From: CAYQTO01 sp964420455
GTDB lineage: Bacteria; Sumerlaeota; Sumerlaeia; SLMS01
Assembly (NCBI GenBank): GCA_964420455.1
Contig: CAYQTO010000035.1
Location: forward strand, 1 to 24,393
Direction: 5' to 3'
DNA length: 24,393 nucleotides
Part shown: positions 15,192 to 23,759 of the stretch, one piece after another
Position numbering within the stretch: the first letter of the stretch is position 1
Layout: every line of letters starts with the position of its first letter
The notes under the pieces: generated by a model
Databases searched by the model: none
Told to the model about the DNA's origin: nothing
What the model saw: only the letters and a program-made list of their open reading frames with translations
Made by a program: the position numbers and the translations under genes

Positions 15192-16375
15192 GCCTCGTGC
15201 AGGGCTGTATAGACAAGATCGCGGATGCGCCCTAGTGACAGGTGGCCGTGAAAGTGCGCCCGATTGGCAGCGGAAGCCCGTTCCCAGGCGTCGGCATCGC
15301 GGACCATGGCGCGGAGTCCCGCGGCAATGTCGTCTGCCGTGGAGACGAGGCGCGCGCCTCCGGAAGCAACAACGGGAGCGAGGAAACCCCCCGTTGCCGA
15401 ATCGGGCGGGACGTTGGCCAGCACCGGGAGCCCCAGCGCGAGGTAGTCGCCAAGCCGCGAGGGGATGGAATAGCGACTGTAGCAGCTTTCGGTGATGGGC
15501 TCGGTAGGGCCGGGAAGATAGGCGGCGTGGCATCGGGCCACCTCCGCGTCGAGCTGGTGGCGGTCGCGAAAGAATCCCTTGTACACAACCACAGCCCGAA
15601 GCCGCGAGGGAAGCCGCTCGAGCATGGATTCCGGCCCGGAGTAATGGAGTTCGGCGCGTCCCACCTCGCGATGGAGGCGGTTCCACACCGCCTCGAGGGG
15701 CAGCAGGCCGTGTGTGTACTGGAGGCTGCCGACCATGGCGATGCGGAGGGGTTCATCGGCCTTGGGGGCTGAGGCGTGGATGTGGGGTTCGGTCCGGGTG
15801 AAGGGGATGACCCGCGTGTCTTTGCGATCACCGATAGTGGCCAGGACGTCGGCAATGGGCTGGCTGATGCCCACGCAGACGGAGGCACGGCGCGCGAGGT
15901 CCGCCAAGGCAGGGTGGCTCGCGGGCGTGATCCCGCCAAGGTGCTCGAGGTCCATCACCCACAGGACGAACGGGACCTGGAACCTGCGGAGGAGAGAGCG
16001 GCATCGGCGTGCATCCGTCTCCCCCGCCGGGAGCACCAGCGCCACCGACGGATCAATGCCGTTGCGGGCGACAAGCCCAGCGAGGCGCCCCCGATGGACC
16101 CGATCGTCCCGCCACCAGGAGACGCCGACAGCACCCAGCAGACGGGCAAGGAGTTGCTTTCCGCGAATCGGCCAGCGGAAGTGCGGGTCCTCGAGAAGGA
16201 ACGACCGCCGGTCGTCGTGGCTGAGGCCATGCACCGTCGAGTTCCAATAGAGGTGCACCGAGGATGGATCGTCGGACCCGAAGAGGAAAAGCAGTTGTGC
16301 GCCGGTGCCGTGGGTGAGGGCGAGGGCCGGCCCGGTAAGGAGAAGGGTCGTCCCTCTGGGGCGGGGTGCGGTCAT
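15182..16375 (-). CDS. Glycosyltransferase, GT4-like (third of cluster)
   Basis: A 397-residue soluble protein with a GT-B look. The N-terminal half is divergent and has a WVMDLEHLGG segment; the C-terminal half has the usual elements of group 1 transferases: LRIAMVGSLQYTHGLLPLE, VVVYKGFF, AYLPGPTEPITESCYSRYSIPSRLGDYLALGLPVLAN. The usual EX7E motif is modified: YSIPSRLGDYLALGLP replaces the standard ES-rich form, so the family assignment is moderate. Its ATG overlaps the stop of the upstream transferase as ATGA, so both are translated together. The stop overlaps gdhA. Substrate unknown; surface polysaccharide is likely from context. Confidence 0.72.
   Translation of the reverse strand: MTAPRPRGTTLLLTGPALALTHGTGAQLLFLFGSDDPSSVHLYWNSTVHGLSHDDRRSFLLEDPHFRWPIRGKQLLARLLGAVGVSWWRDDRVHRGRLAGLVARNGIDPSVALVLPAGETDARRCRSLLRRFQVPFVLWVMDLEHLGGITPASHPALADLARRASVCVGISQPIADVLATIGDRKDTRVIPFTRTEPHIHASAPKADEPLRIAMVGSLQYTHGLLPLEAVWNRLHREVGRAELHYSGPESMLERLPSRLRAVVVYKGFFRDRHQLDAEVARCHAAYLPGPTEPITESCYSRYSIPSRLGDYLALGLPVLANVPPDSATGGFLAPVVASGGARLVSTADDIAAGLRAMVRDADAWERASAANRAHFHGHLSLGRIRDLVYTALHEAQG
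15207..15214 (+). repeat. Iterated octamer GTATAGAC, copy 8
   Basis: Near the 3' end of the glycosyltransferase gene, coding Val-Tyr-Thr (GTC TAT ACA), 16 bp from the gdhA stop. Confidence 0.8.
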
Positions 16376-17592
16376 GAGGCGAGGCGCTCTTGGAAGAACT
16401 GAATCGTGCGCTCGACACAGAGATCGAGGGCGTACTCGCGTTCGGCAAAGGCGCGACAGGCGGGCCGCATGTCGCGTAGCCGGCCGGGGTCGGCGAGCGC
16501 CCTCTGAAGTGTCTCCGCCACCGCCGGGGGATCAGCCCGCTCGGCGAGATATCCGGTTTCACCATCCACCACCATTTCGGGCACACCGCCCACTCGGGTG
16601 GAAATCACTGGCGTGCCGCAGGCGAGGCTTTCCTGGATCATCAGCGGCAGATTATCCATGCGCGTGGGAAAGAGGAATGCGTCGGCAGCGCTGAAGACCA
16701 TCGCCTTCAGGTCGTCGGATGCGACGTAGCCGAGTTGCTTGTGGTCGACATGAAGCTGGCGGGCAAGGCCGTGGGCGTGCGCCCCGATCAAAAGAAGAAA
16801 CAGGGAACGGCGCGTGGCCTCGGGCATGGTGTTGATTGATTCGAGGAGGATGTCGCCCCCCTTGCGATGGTCGGTGAGGGATTGAGCCCCGGCGAGGAGG
16901 ACAAGCCGGTCACGGGGCACGCCGAGGGCGTCGCGGGCCGAGTGCCGCTTCCGGGGTGTATAGACATCTAGATCAATCCCGTAGGGAATGTGTCGCCGGG
17001 GCTGGCCGGATGCCATGGATCGCGACAGGAGGGATTCGAAGTAGCGACTGGGGGCGATGAAGCCAAGGTCCGAGCGGTCGTAGGTCCGGCGCTTGAGCTT
17101 CCATTCCCACCTCGTGGCATCGCGATTCACGGCCGGGTAGGCGGCGAGATCGGGGCACGAGCCACAACCGGTCTCCCAGCGGGGACAGTCGCACCGCATG
17201 GCGCAGTGGCCCGTCAGCATATAGATGTCATGGAGGGTCTGGACGCCCGGAACCCGTTGGGTCAGGCCGGCCAACGCCGGGTAGGCGAAGTATCCGCTGT
17301 GGAGGTTGTGGAAGTTGAGCACGTCGGCTCGGCGGACCCAGGGATGACGGTGGATGCGATAGGCGCCCACGTGCTCGAGCATGGTGAACCCGGTGCGGCG
17401 GACAAACATGGCGAGGAGGTTCTCGAGGCGGGCGGACCGGGGGAACAGCCGGACTCGAGGATGAGACGAGGTCGGAGCGCCGACGAGCATGCGGGCATCA
17501 TGGCCGGCGCGCAGGAGGCCCACCATCAGGCGGAACCCGGCGATGGCCGCGCCGCCGTCCTGGTCCTGCGCATTGAAGAGCACGATCCTCAT
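16372..17592 (-). CDS. Glycosyltransferase family 4 (second of cluster)
   Basis: A 406-residue GT-B transferase. The N-terminus MRIVLFNAQDQDGGAAIAGFRL, followed by LNFHNLHSGYF, LHDIYMLTGHC and a cysteine-rich block (CAMRCDCPRWETGCGSCP), is typical of a GT4 subgroup found in exopolysaccharide clusters; the Cys block may bind metal. The nucleotide-sugar domain has IPYGIDLDVYTP, QSLTDHRKGGDIL and the donor-site NLPLMIQESLACGTPVISTRVGG, with the EX7E glutamate. Joined by ATGA overlaps at both ends: its start overlaps the GT2 stop and its stop overlaps the next GT start. Confidence 0.9.
   Translation of the reverse strand: MRIVLFNAQDQDGGAAIAGFRLMVGLLRAGHDARMLVGAPTSSHPRVRLFPRSARLENLLAMFVRRTGFTMLEHVGAYRIHRHPWVRRADVLNFHNLHSGYFAYPALAGLTQRVPGVQTLHDIYMLTGHCAMRCDCPRWETGCGSCPDLAAYPAVNRDATRWEWKLKRRTYDRSDLGFIAPSRYFESLLSRSMASGQPRRHIPYGIDLDVYTPRKRHSARDALGVPRDRLVLLAGAQSLTDHRKGGDILLESINTMPEATRRSLFLLLIGAHAHGLARQLHVDHKQLGYVASDDLKAMVFSAADAFLFPTRMDNLPLMIQESLACGTPVISTRVGGVPEMVVDGETGYLAERADPPAVAETLQRALADPGRLRDMRPACRAFAEREYALDLCVERTIQFFQERLAS
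16958..16965 (+). repeat. Iterated octamer GTATAGAC, copy 9
   Basis: In the GT4 gene, coding Val-Tyr-Thr (GTC TAT ACA) in the DVYTPRK segment. Confidence 0.8.
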
Positions 17593-18608
17593 CGTACGGG
17601 CACGTCTGTGGGGACCTGGTACATGGTCGGAGAGTGCCACGGAAAAAGCCCGGGCGGCCAAACGGTTTTTAGGAACTTGCGGTAGGCCCGGAAGCCGGGG
17701 CCGTGGAGGCGGAGGATGGGGAGGCCGATGGCGTGCTGAATCCGGGTGGCAAAGCCCCGCTGGTGGGCAAGGGCCCATAGGCGACGTGCCTCGGCCGGGT
17801 GGCCGGCGTCGCGCCAGGACAGGGCCAGGCGGAGATGCAGGCCGCCGATCGCCGCTGAACGGGCGCCATTGAGAAGCCCCTCCCCGGCCAAGTCCGTGAT
17901 CATGCGCTCGAGGAGCCGTTCGTGGGAGCGCAGGTGTCCGGGTGTCAGCGACGCCTTGCCAATGGTGGAGCCGGAGGGCTCGCGCCAGTAGGAGAGCCCC
18001 CCCGCACCGAGATGGTAGCGGAAGCCGCGGCAAAGCGCCCGCAGGTGGAGCTCCCAATCCTGCCAGCTCGGGAGGGACTCGTCCCAGGGGCCAAGGCGGT
18101 CGATGGCGCCGCGCCGCCAGAGCACGGAGCCGGTCTGCCAGGGAGCCTCGAGCCGCAGCCACCGCAGCAGGTCGTCGTCCGGGGTGGGGACATTGAACCA
18201 ACGGGCCTGGTCTCCCGGCGTGTCCTTGAAGACCTCGGTGGGGAAGACGAGGAAATCAGCGTGGGGTTGCCGGTCGGCAACGGCAAGCCGCTCGGCAAGG
18301 CAGTCCGGATGGAGCGCGTCATCGGAATCAAGAAAGAGGATATGGGAAGCGCGGGCGGCCTCGAGACCGACGTTGCGGGAGGCACAGGCGCCCTGGGGTC
18401 GGGAGTCCGGACGCTCGTGATATTTCAGGCGCCCGTCGCTTCCGGCCAGTTCGCGGATGGCAGCGCGTTCTTCCGCCGGGCTGCCATCATCGACGAGAAT
18501 TGCCTCCCAATCGCCAAGACTCTGACAAAGAATTGTAGCAACTGCTTGCTTGAGAAGGGCAACGCGGCGAAAAGTGGGAAGAATGATGGAAACGCGGGGT
18601 GAGTCCAT
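17589..18608 (-). CDS. Glycosyltransferase family 2 (first of cluster)
   Basis: A 339-residue GT-A transferase. SIILPTFRRVALLKQAV opens the nucleotide-binding fold; VDDGSPAEER gives the first Asp pair, ACASRNVGLEAARASHILFLDSDD supplies the DxD-like metal site, and the acceptor part has WQDWELHLRAL, the usual ED/WE-type motif. Soluble, with no membrane anchor seen. It is the first gene of the three-transferase operon, with an ATGA overlap to the next. Together with the divergent GDP-fucose genes it suggests O-antigen, capsule or exopolysaccharide assembly; acceptor and donor unknown. Confidence 0.92.
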   Translation of the reverse strand: MDSPRVSIILPTFRRVALLKQAVATILCQSLGDWEAILVDDGSPAEERAAIRELAGSDGRLKYHERPDSRPQGACASRNVGLEAARASHILFLDSDDALHPDCLAERLAVADRQPHADFLVFPTEVFKDTPGDQARWFNVPTPDDDLLRWLRLEAPWQTGSVLWRRGAIDRLGPWDESLPSWQDWELHLRALCRGFRYHLGAGGLSYWREPSGSTIGKASLTPGHLRSHERLLERMITDLAGEGLLNGARSAAIGGLHLRLALSWRDAGHPAEARRLWALAHQRGFATRIQHAIGLPILRLHGPGFRAYRKFLKTVWPPGLFPWHSPTMYQVPTDVPVR

Positions 18609-18719
18609 GAATGACGGCCGTGGACCTTGCGGTGAGGTCCGCGGTCATTCCCTTCCTCCCCGCGGGCCTCAATGGATTTCTGATTGCGCGGGGGTTGGGT
18701 GGTTTCGGAATCACGGGGA

Positions 18720-19688
18720 ATGAACAGCTACTGGACGGACAAGAAACTGGTGGTGACCGGGGGCAGCGGGTTCCTCGGGTCGCACCTTGTGGAAATGCTG
18801 CAGGACGCGGGTGCACAGGAGATTGTGATTCCGCGACGCCACTCCTGCGATCTCACCGTCGAGGAGAACGTCCAGCGGCTGATGGAAAGCGCCCGGCCGG
18901 ACATCGTCTTCCACCTCGCGGCGGTTGTCGGTGGCATCGGAGCGAACCGAAAGGAACCGGGGCGGTTTTTTCATGCGAATGCAGCAATGGGTCTGCATCT
19001 CATTGAGCACGCCCGGCGTGTCAACACGAAGAAACTTATTAACATTGGCACCATCTGCGCCTACCCGAAATTCACCCCGGTCCCCTTTCGCGAGGAAGAC
19101 CTCTGGAACGGCTTCCCGGAAGAGACCAACGCCCCCTACGGCATCGCCAAGAAGATGCTGCTGACGATGATGGAGGCGTATCGCGCCCAGTACGACATGC
19201 ACGGTGTCTACCTCCTCCCGGTGAACCTTTACGGGCCCAGGGACAACTTCGACCCCGAGTCCTCACACGTGATCCCGGCGCTGATCCGGCGGTTCCTCGA
19301 GGCGGAGGCGGAGGGCCGCGAGGACGTCGTCGTCTGGGGCACCGGGAAGGCCACCCGCGAGTTCCTGCACGTGCGCGACGCAGCGGCGGGAATTCTGCTG
19401 GCGGCGGAAAAACTCGAGGATCCGGAGCCGATCAACCTCGGTGCGGGCTTCGAGATTTCCATCAAGGACCTGGCGGAGAAGATCGCAAATCTCTCGGGCT
19501 TCAGCGGCCGGATAACCTGGGACACGACGAAGCCCGACGGCCAGCCCCGTCGCATGCTCGACACGACGCGGGCACGCGACCGTTTCGGCTTCCGCGCCGA
19601 GATTGGATTTGATGAAGGGCTCCGTGAGACCATCGACTGGTACCGCCAGTCCCGGGTTGACCTTGCGCCGGTCGCGTCCCGCGACTGA
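18720..19688 (+). CDS. fcl: GDP-L-fucose synthase-like NAD-epimerase
   Basis: A 322-residue extended SDR. The Rossmann motif GGSGFLGSHL is at about residues 15-24; VFHLAAVVGGIGANR, the catalytic Tyr/Lys PYGIAKK and VNLYGPRDNFDPESSHVIPAL match GDP-L-fucose synthases (epimerase-reductase converting GDP-4-keto-6-deoxymannose to GDP-L-fucose). Start ATG 18720 lacks a clear Shine-Dalgarno; an upstream in-frame TTG (18684) is less likely because homology begins with DKKLVVTGG. The next gene, gmd, makes its substrate, which strongly supports the call. Divergent from the glycosyltransferases across 111 bp that must contain promoters. Confidence 0.88.
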   Translation: MNSYWTDKKLVVTGGSGFLGSHLVEMLQDAGAQEIVIPRRHSCDLTVEENVQRLMESARPDIVFHLAAVVGGIGANRKEPGRFFHANAAMGLHLIEHARRVNTKKLINIGTICAYPKFTPVPFREEDLWNGFPEETNAPYGIAKKMLLTMMEAYRAQYDMHGVYLLPVNLYGPRDNFDPESSHVIPALIRRFLEAEAEGREDVVVWGTGKATREFLHVRDAAAGILLAAEKLEDPEPINLGAGFEISIKDLAEKIANLSGFSGRITWDTTKPDGQPRRMLDTTRARDRFGFRAEIGFDEGLRETIDWYRQSRVDLAPVASRD

Positions 19689-19736
19689 TCCCCTTCCGCA
19701 GCCACCAGACCCAGAAACGAAGGCAGAATCCACCGC

Positions 19737-20758
<1,022 letters not shown>

Positions 20759-20759
<1 letters not shown>

Positions 20760-21463
20760 TGGTCCCGGACCCGCCGGGCCGCGACTATACGCTCTTCCCC
20801 CTCTGGATCACCCTGAGCGGGCTCCCGACGCACCTGAACGATATCGCCAAGGCGCCCTATTGCTGGGCCGTGTTCCGTGCGATTGTGGAGATCGACATCG
20901 CCCACCATCCGGCCGCGCCGGGACTCGTCGAGATCCCTCTGTCCGACCTCGCAAGGCAAACGGGCCTGGACCCGAAGAAACTCGAAAAGGCCGTCAAGGG
21001 CATGCGCAAGGCGGGCGTCCTGCGCGCGTTCCTTCCCGACAGCGAGGAGGAGGAAGCGCTCTTTCAGGTGATCACGCCGCTGGCCACGCCGATGTCGCCC
21101 GACGAGGTGAGGGCGGGGAACGGCGACGCGTTCCTCGAAGCGGAGTGGCCCCCCCGGTATGCGACCGCCACCCTTGAGGAGCCGGCCACCGAGGAAGCGG
21201 GAGGGCGGCTCGCCAAGACGCAACGCGTTGTCGAGTTGTACCTGAACGTCTTCTCGATGAAGCTGAACTCGCTGACCGTGGACCAGCTGCAGATTATCGC
21301 GGACCGTTATGATGAGGAGTTGATCCGGCGTGTGTTCGAGCGGGCGCGCCAGCGCGAGGCGCGATCGCTCGGGTGGATTCTCGCGGAGATTCGCCGGGAG
21401 CAGGCGCTCAGGCACAAGGCCGCGGAAATTCGCCGCGGAGAGGGCCACGATCAGAGCGTATAG
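20759..21463 (+). CDS. Winged-helix/DnaD-like protein of unknown role
   Basis: A 234-residue protein. An N-terminal helical part (LWITLSGLPTHLND, then YCWAVFRAIVEID) leads into a winged-helix-like segment, IPLSDLARQTGLDPKKLEKAVKGMRKAGVL, with a beta wing after it. The C-terminal helices, LNSLTVDQLQIIADRYDEEL and RRVFERARQREARSLGWI, resemble the DnaD C-terminal domain that binds DNA. This suggests a replication- or DNA-binding protein, but similarity is by eye only. Translation is coupled to gmd by a TGATG overlap; a GTG at 20756 is a possible alternative start. Its stop codon TAG lies inside an iterated octamer, and its 3' end overlaps the convergent mannitol-dehydrogenase-like gene by 13 bp. 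Confidence 0.7.
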
Positions 21464-22731
21464 ACAGCTCGGACACGTGCCAGCGCGTCGACCGTGAGGC
21501 GCACGAGTTCCTCCGCGCTTTCGTCCGCATCACTCCCCCAGATCCCGCGGAGCAGTGCTCCCACATTCTCCGGTGTCAGGTCATTGATGTGCCTGGGACG
21601 CTGGAGATTTTCCGTGTGTGGCTGATCGTCCCAGCGACGATGAAGGAAAAGGAGACCGGCGGCGGCTCCCTCGGCGTAGAGGCGGGGCTCGACACCGTGC
21701 TCGAGGGCGAGCCGCATCGTGCCATAGAGTCGGTCGCGATACCCCAACTTGCGGACAGGGTCGCGCCCAACACGATCGACGAGGTCGTTGAGGTAAGGAT
21801 TAGTCATGCGACGCAGGAGGTCGTCGGCGTACTCGCGGTAGCCCTCCTCGGTAAAGAGCGGATCGCCGAGGTTGGCGTGGCGGGCAACAAGGGTACGGCC
21901 GGATTCCTCGAGGAAGGCCCGGCAGGCCTTGTCCATCAGCTCGGGTGACCGGGTGACTTCGGACACGACGCGGTAACCGTGGAGGTCGGCGAAGTAAGCC
22001 AGCAGCGCGTGGGTCGCGTTGTGGCCATAGAGCTTCGCCTCCTCGAACGGTTCGAGGTCGTCCTTCTGGAGGAAGACGCCGATGCCGAGGGGGCGGGCAT
22101 GGCGCGTGGGGCGGGAAACGAGGATGCGGTTGAATTCCTCCACGAGGACGGCCCGGGGCAAATCGGCCGTCATCGTGGCGAGGCCGAGCTCCTGGATCGT
22201 TCCGGCGTCGGTGATGATGCCGCTCATCTTGCCGATGACGGTGTCGATGGCCTCGAAGTCGGCCATGCGCGCGGGGTCGAGATGACGCCCGACCGCGGCG
22301 GTGAGGAGGTTTGCCGCCTCGGTGTCGTTCTCGGCGGCATAAATCAGGAGCGAGTCGCCGGGATCACGGCGGCTGATTCCCGCGGCCAGGAGCGCGGCGA
22401 CGGAGGCGTCGCCCCCGCGGTCGTAGAAGCTGACGGAAGGAAGCGCGACGGCCACCTCGCGGGCCACCGCGATGGCGGAGACGATGGCGGCGCGGCCTTC
22501 GGCGGTCCGCGTGTCGTGGATCTCGATCCCGCCGGGCGAATGGGTCGTGACGCCCTCCGGCGAGGCCACGTTCACCGTATAGACGCCGTTGGCCCGTCGA
22601 ACGGCCTCGACCAGGTCAGCGTCCACGTCGGCCACCACGAATCGGTCGAAGGAGCCGCTGCGCCATGCCTCGAGGAGGAAGAGGGCGCTCTGTATGGGGC
22701 CGAAGCCGAAACCGACAAAGGTGCGGGGCAC
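21451..22731 (-). CDS. Mannitol-1-phosphate 5-dehydrogenase-like polyol dehydrogenase
   Basis: A 426-residue member of the long-chain mannitol dehydrogenase family. The N-terminus has a Rossmann-like GFGFGPIQSALFLLEA, then VVADVDADLVEAVRRANGVYTVNV, as in MtlD-type enzymes. The C-terminal domain has the K-x4-N-x2-H catalytic pattern in AKLYGHNATHALLAYFADL. It probably oxidises a hexitol phosphate to ketose phosphate with NAD; the exact substrate is not resolved. Start GTG 22731 has AAGGAG (22744-22739) at 7-base spacing. Gap to the upstream isomerase is 20 bp, so they share an operon. Gene end overlaps the convergent winged-helix gene. Confidence 0.75.
   Translation of the reverse strand: MPRTFVGFGFGPIQSALFLLEAWRSGSFDRFVVADVDADLVEAVRRANGVYTVNVASPEGVTTHSPGGIEIHDTRTAEGRAAIVSAIAVAREVAVALPSVSFYDRGGDASVAALLAAGISRRDPGDSLLIYAAENDTEAANLLTAAVGRHLDPARMADFEAIDTVIGKMSGIITDAGTIQELGLATMTADLPRAVLVEEFNRILVSRPTRHARPLGIGVFLQKDDLEPFEEAKLYGHNATHALLAYFADLHGYRVVSEVTRSPELMDKACRAFLEESGRTLVARHANLGDPLFTEEGYREYADDLLRRMTNPYLNDLVDRVGRDPVRKLGYRDRLYGTMRLALEHGVEPRLYAEGAAAGLLFLHRRWDDQPHTENLQRPRHINDLTPENVGALLRGIWGSDADESAEELVRLTVDALARVRAVYTL
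21458..21465 (+). repeat. Iterated octamer GTATAGAC, copy 10, in a convergent overlap
   Basis: Contains the TAG stop of the winged-helix gene on the plus strand and codes Val-Tyr-Thr at the end of the dehydrogenase gene on the minus strand. Confidence 0.8.
22577..22584 (+). repeat. Iterated octamer GTATAGAC, copy 11
   Basis: In the N-terminal domain of the polyol dehydrogenase gene, coding Val-Tyr-Thr (GTC TAT ACG). Confidence 0.8.
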
Positions 22732-22738
22732 GTGGGGG

Positions 22739-22744
22739 CTCCTT
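22739..22744 (-). promoter_or_regulatory. Shine-Dalgarno AAGGAG fixing the GTG start of the polyol dehydrogenase
   Basis: On the minus strand AAGGAG is 7 bases before GTG 22731. Confidence 0.75.
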
Positions 22745-22751
22745 GCGTGGG

Positions 22752-23759
22752 TCAGGTGATGCCGACCCGCGTGATGTCGTGCAGGTGGATCATGCCGATG
22801 GGGCGATGCTCGTCGTCGACCACGGGCAGCTGGATGATCTTGTGTTCGCGAAGAATTTCGAGCGCCTTGACCGCCATCATGTCGGGCCAGACGGTCTTGG
22901 GATTTCTCGTCATGACGTTGCGGACCGGCTGGTCGAGGTCGCAGGTGCCGCCGGTGAGGAGGCGGCCGAGGTCGCCGGTGACGAAGAAGCCGGCGAGGCG
23001 TCCGCCGGGGCCGGTCACGCTGATGGCCGCCAGCTTCTTCGCGGTCATGACGACCACCGCCTCGCGCAGGGGCGTCTCCTCGGGAACCACCGGATTGTCG
23101 TCGCCGGTATGCATGAGGTCGGACACCTTGGTGAGGAGGCGCCGACCGAGGGAACCGCCGGGATGAAGCACGGCGTAGTCCTCGGCCTCGAAGCCGCGGG
23201 CCTCGAGCACAACCATCGCAAGCGTGTCGCCCAGGGCGAGCATTGCCGTCGTGCTGGAGGTGGGCGCGAGGTTCAGCGGGCAGGCCTCCTCCGTCACGTG
23301 CAGGAGAAGGACGACTTCCGCGTGGCGGGCGAGCTGGGACTCGCCGTTGGAGGTGAAGGCAACGACGGGGACTTGTCTATACGCCATGAAGGGGAGGATA
23401 CGGAGAACCTCGTCGGTTGTGCCACGGTTGGAGAAGGCGAGGCAGACATCCTGGGCGGTGACCATGCCAAGGTCGCCGTGGATGGCCTCGGCTGGGTGAA
23501 GGAAGACCGAGGGGGTGCCGGTGGAGGAAAGGGTTGCGGCGACCTTGCGTGCGATCAGGCCGGCCTTGCCCATGCCGGTGGTGATGACGCGGCCCTTGCA
23601 GTTCACGACGAGGTCGACGGCGGCCTCGAACTCGGACCCAACATGATCGACGAGGGTCTGGATCGCCCGGGCCTCCATGGCCAGAAAATGCCGGGCCCGC
23701 TCGCGAATGTTCAGCCCTTCGCCACCCGTAGAAGTTCCGCTTCCGCTTCCTTGTTCCAT
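22752..23759 (-). CDS. Arabinose-5-phosphate isomerase-type SIS/CBS protein (KdsD/GutQ)
   Basis: A 335-residue protein with a SIS domain (about 40-180) and two CBS domains (about 215-330). Key motifs: VITTGMGKAGLIARKVAATLSSTGTP, the HPAEAIHGDLGM motif, FSNRGTTDEVL and LAPTSSTTAMLALGDTLA, then HPGGSLGRRLL. This enzyme interconverts ribulose 5-phosphate and arabinose 5-phosphate, the first step to Kdo of lipopolysaccharide; the GutQ paralogue sits in the glucitol operon of Escherichia coli, which matches this context of sugar-phosphate dehydrogenases. One difference from many family members is FSNRGTTDEV where FSNSGETDE is usual. ATG 23759 overlaps the upstream gene by 49 bp; a later ATG (residue 28) would cut into the domain. 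Confidence 0.9.
   Translation of the reverse strand: MEQGSGSGTSTGGEGLNIRERARHFLAMEARAIQTLVDHVGSEFEAAVDLVVNCKGRVITTGMGKAGLIARKVAATLSSTGTPSVFLHPAEAIHGDLGMVTAQDVCLAFSNRGTTDEVLRILPFMAYRQVPVVAFTSNGESQLARHAEVVLLLHVTEEACPLNLAPTSSTTAMLALGDTLAMVVLEARGFEAEDYAVLHPGGSLGRRLLTKVSDLMHTGDDNPVVPEETPLREAVVVMTAKKLAAISVTGPGGRLAGFFVTGDLGRLLTGGTCDLDQPVRNVMTRNPKTVWPDMMAVKALEILREHKIIQLPVVDDEHRPIGMIHLHDITRVGIT
23375..23382 (-). repeat. Iterated octamer GTATAGAC, copy 12 (opposite orientation)
   Basis: In the SIS domain gene the coding strand reads GCG TAT AGA CAA (Ala-Tyr-Arg-Gln), with the unfavourable AGA codon. Confidence 0.8.
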
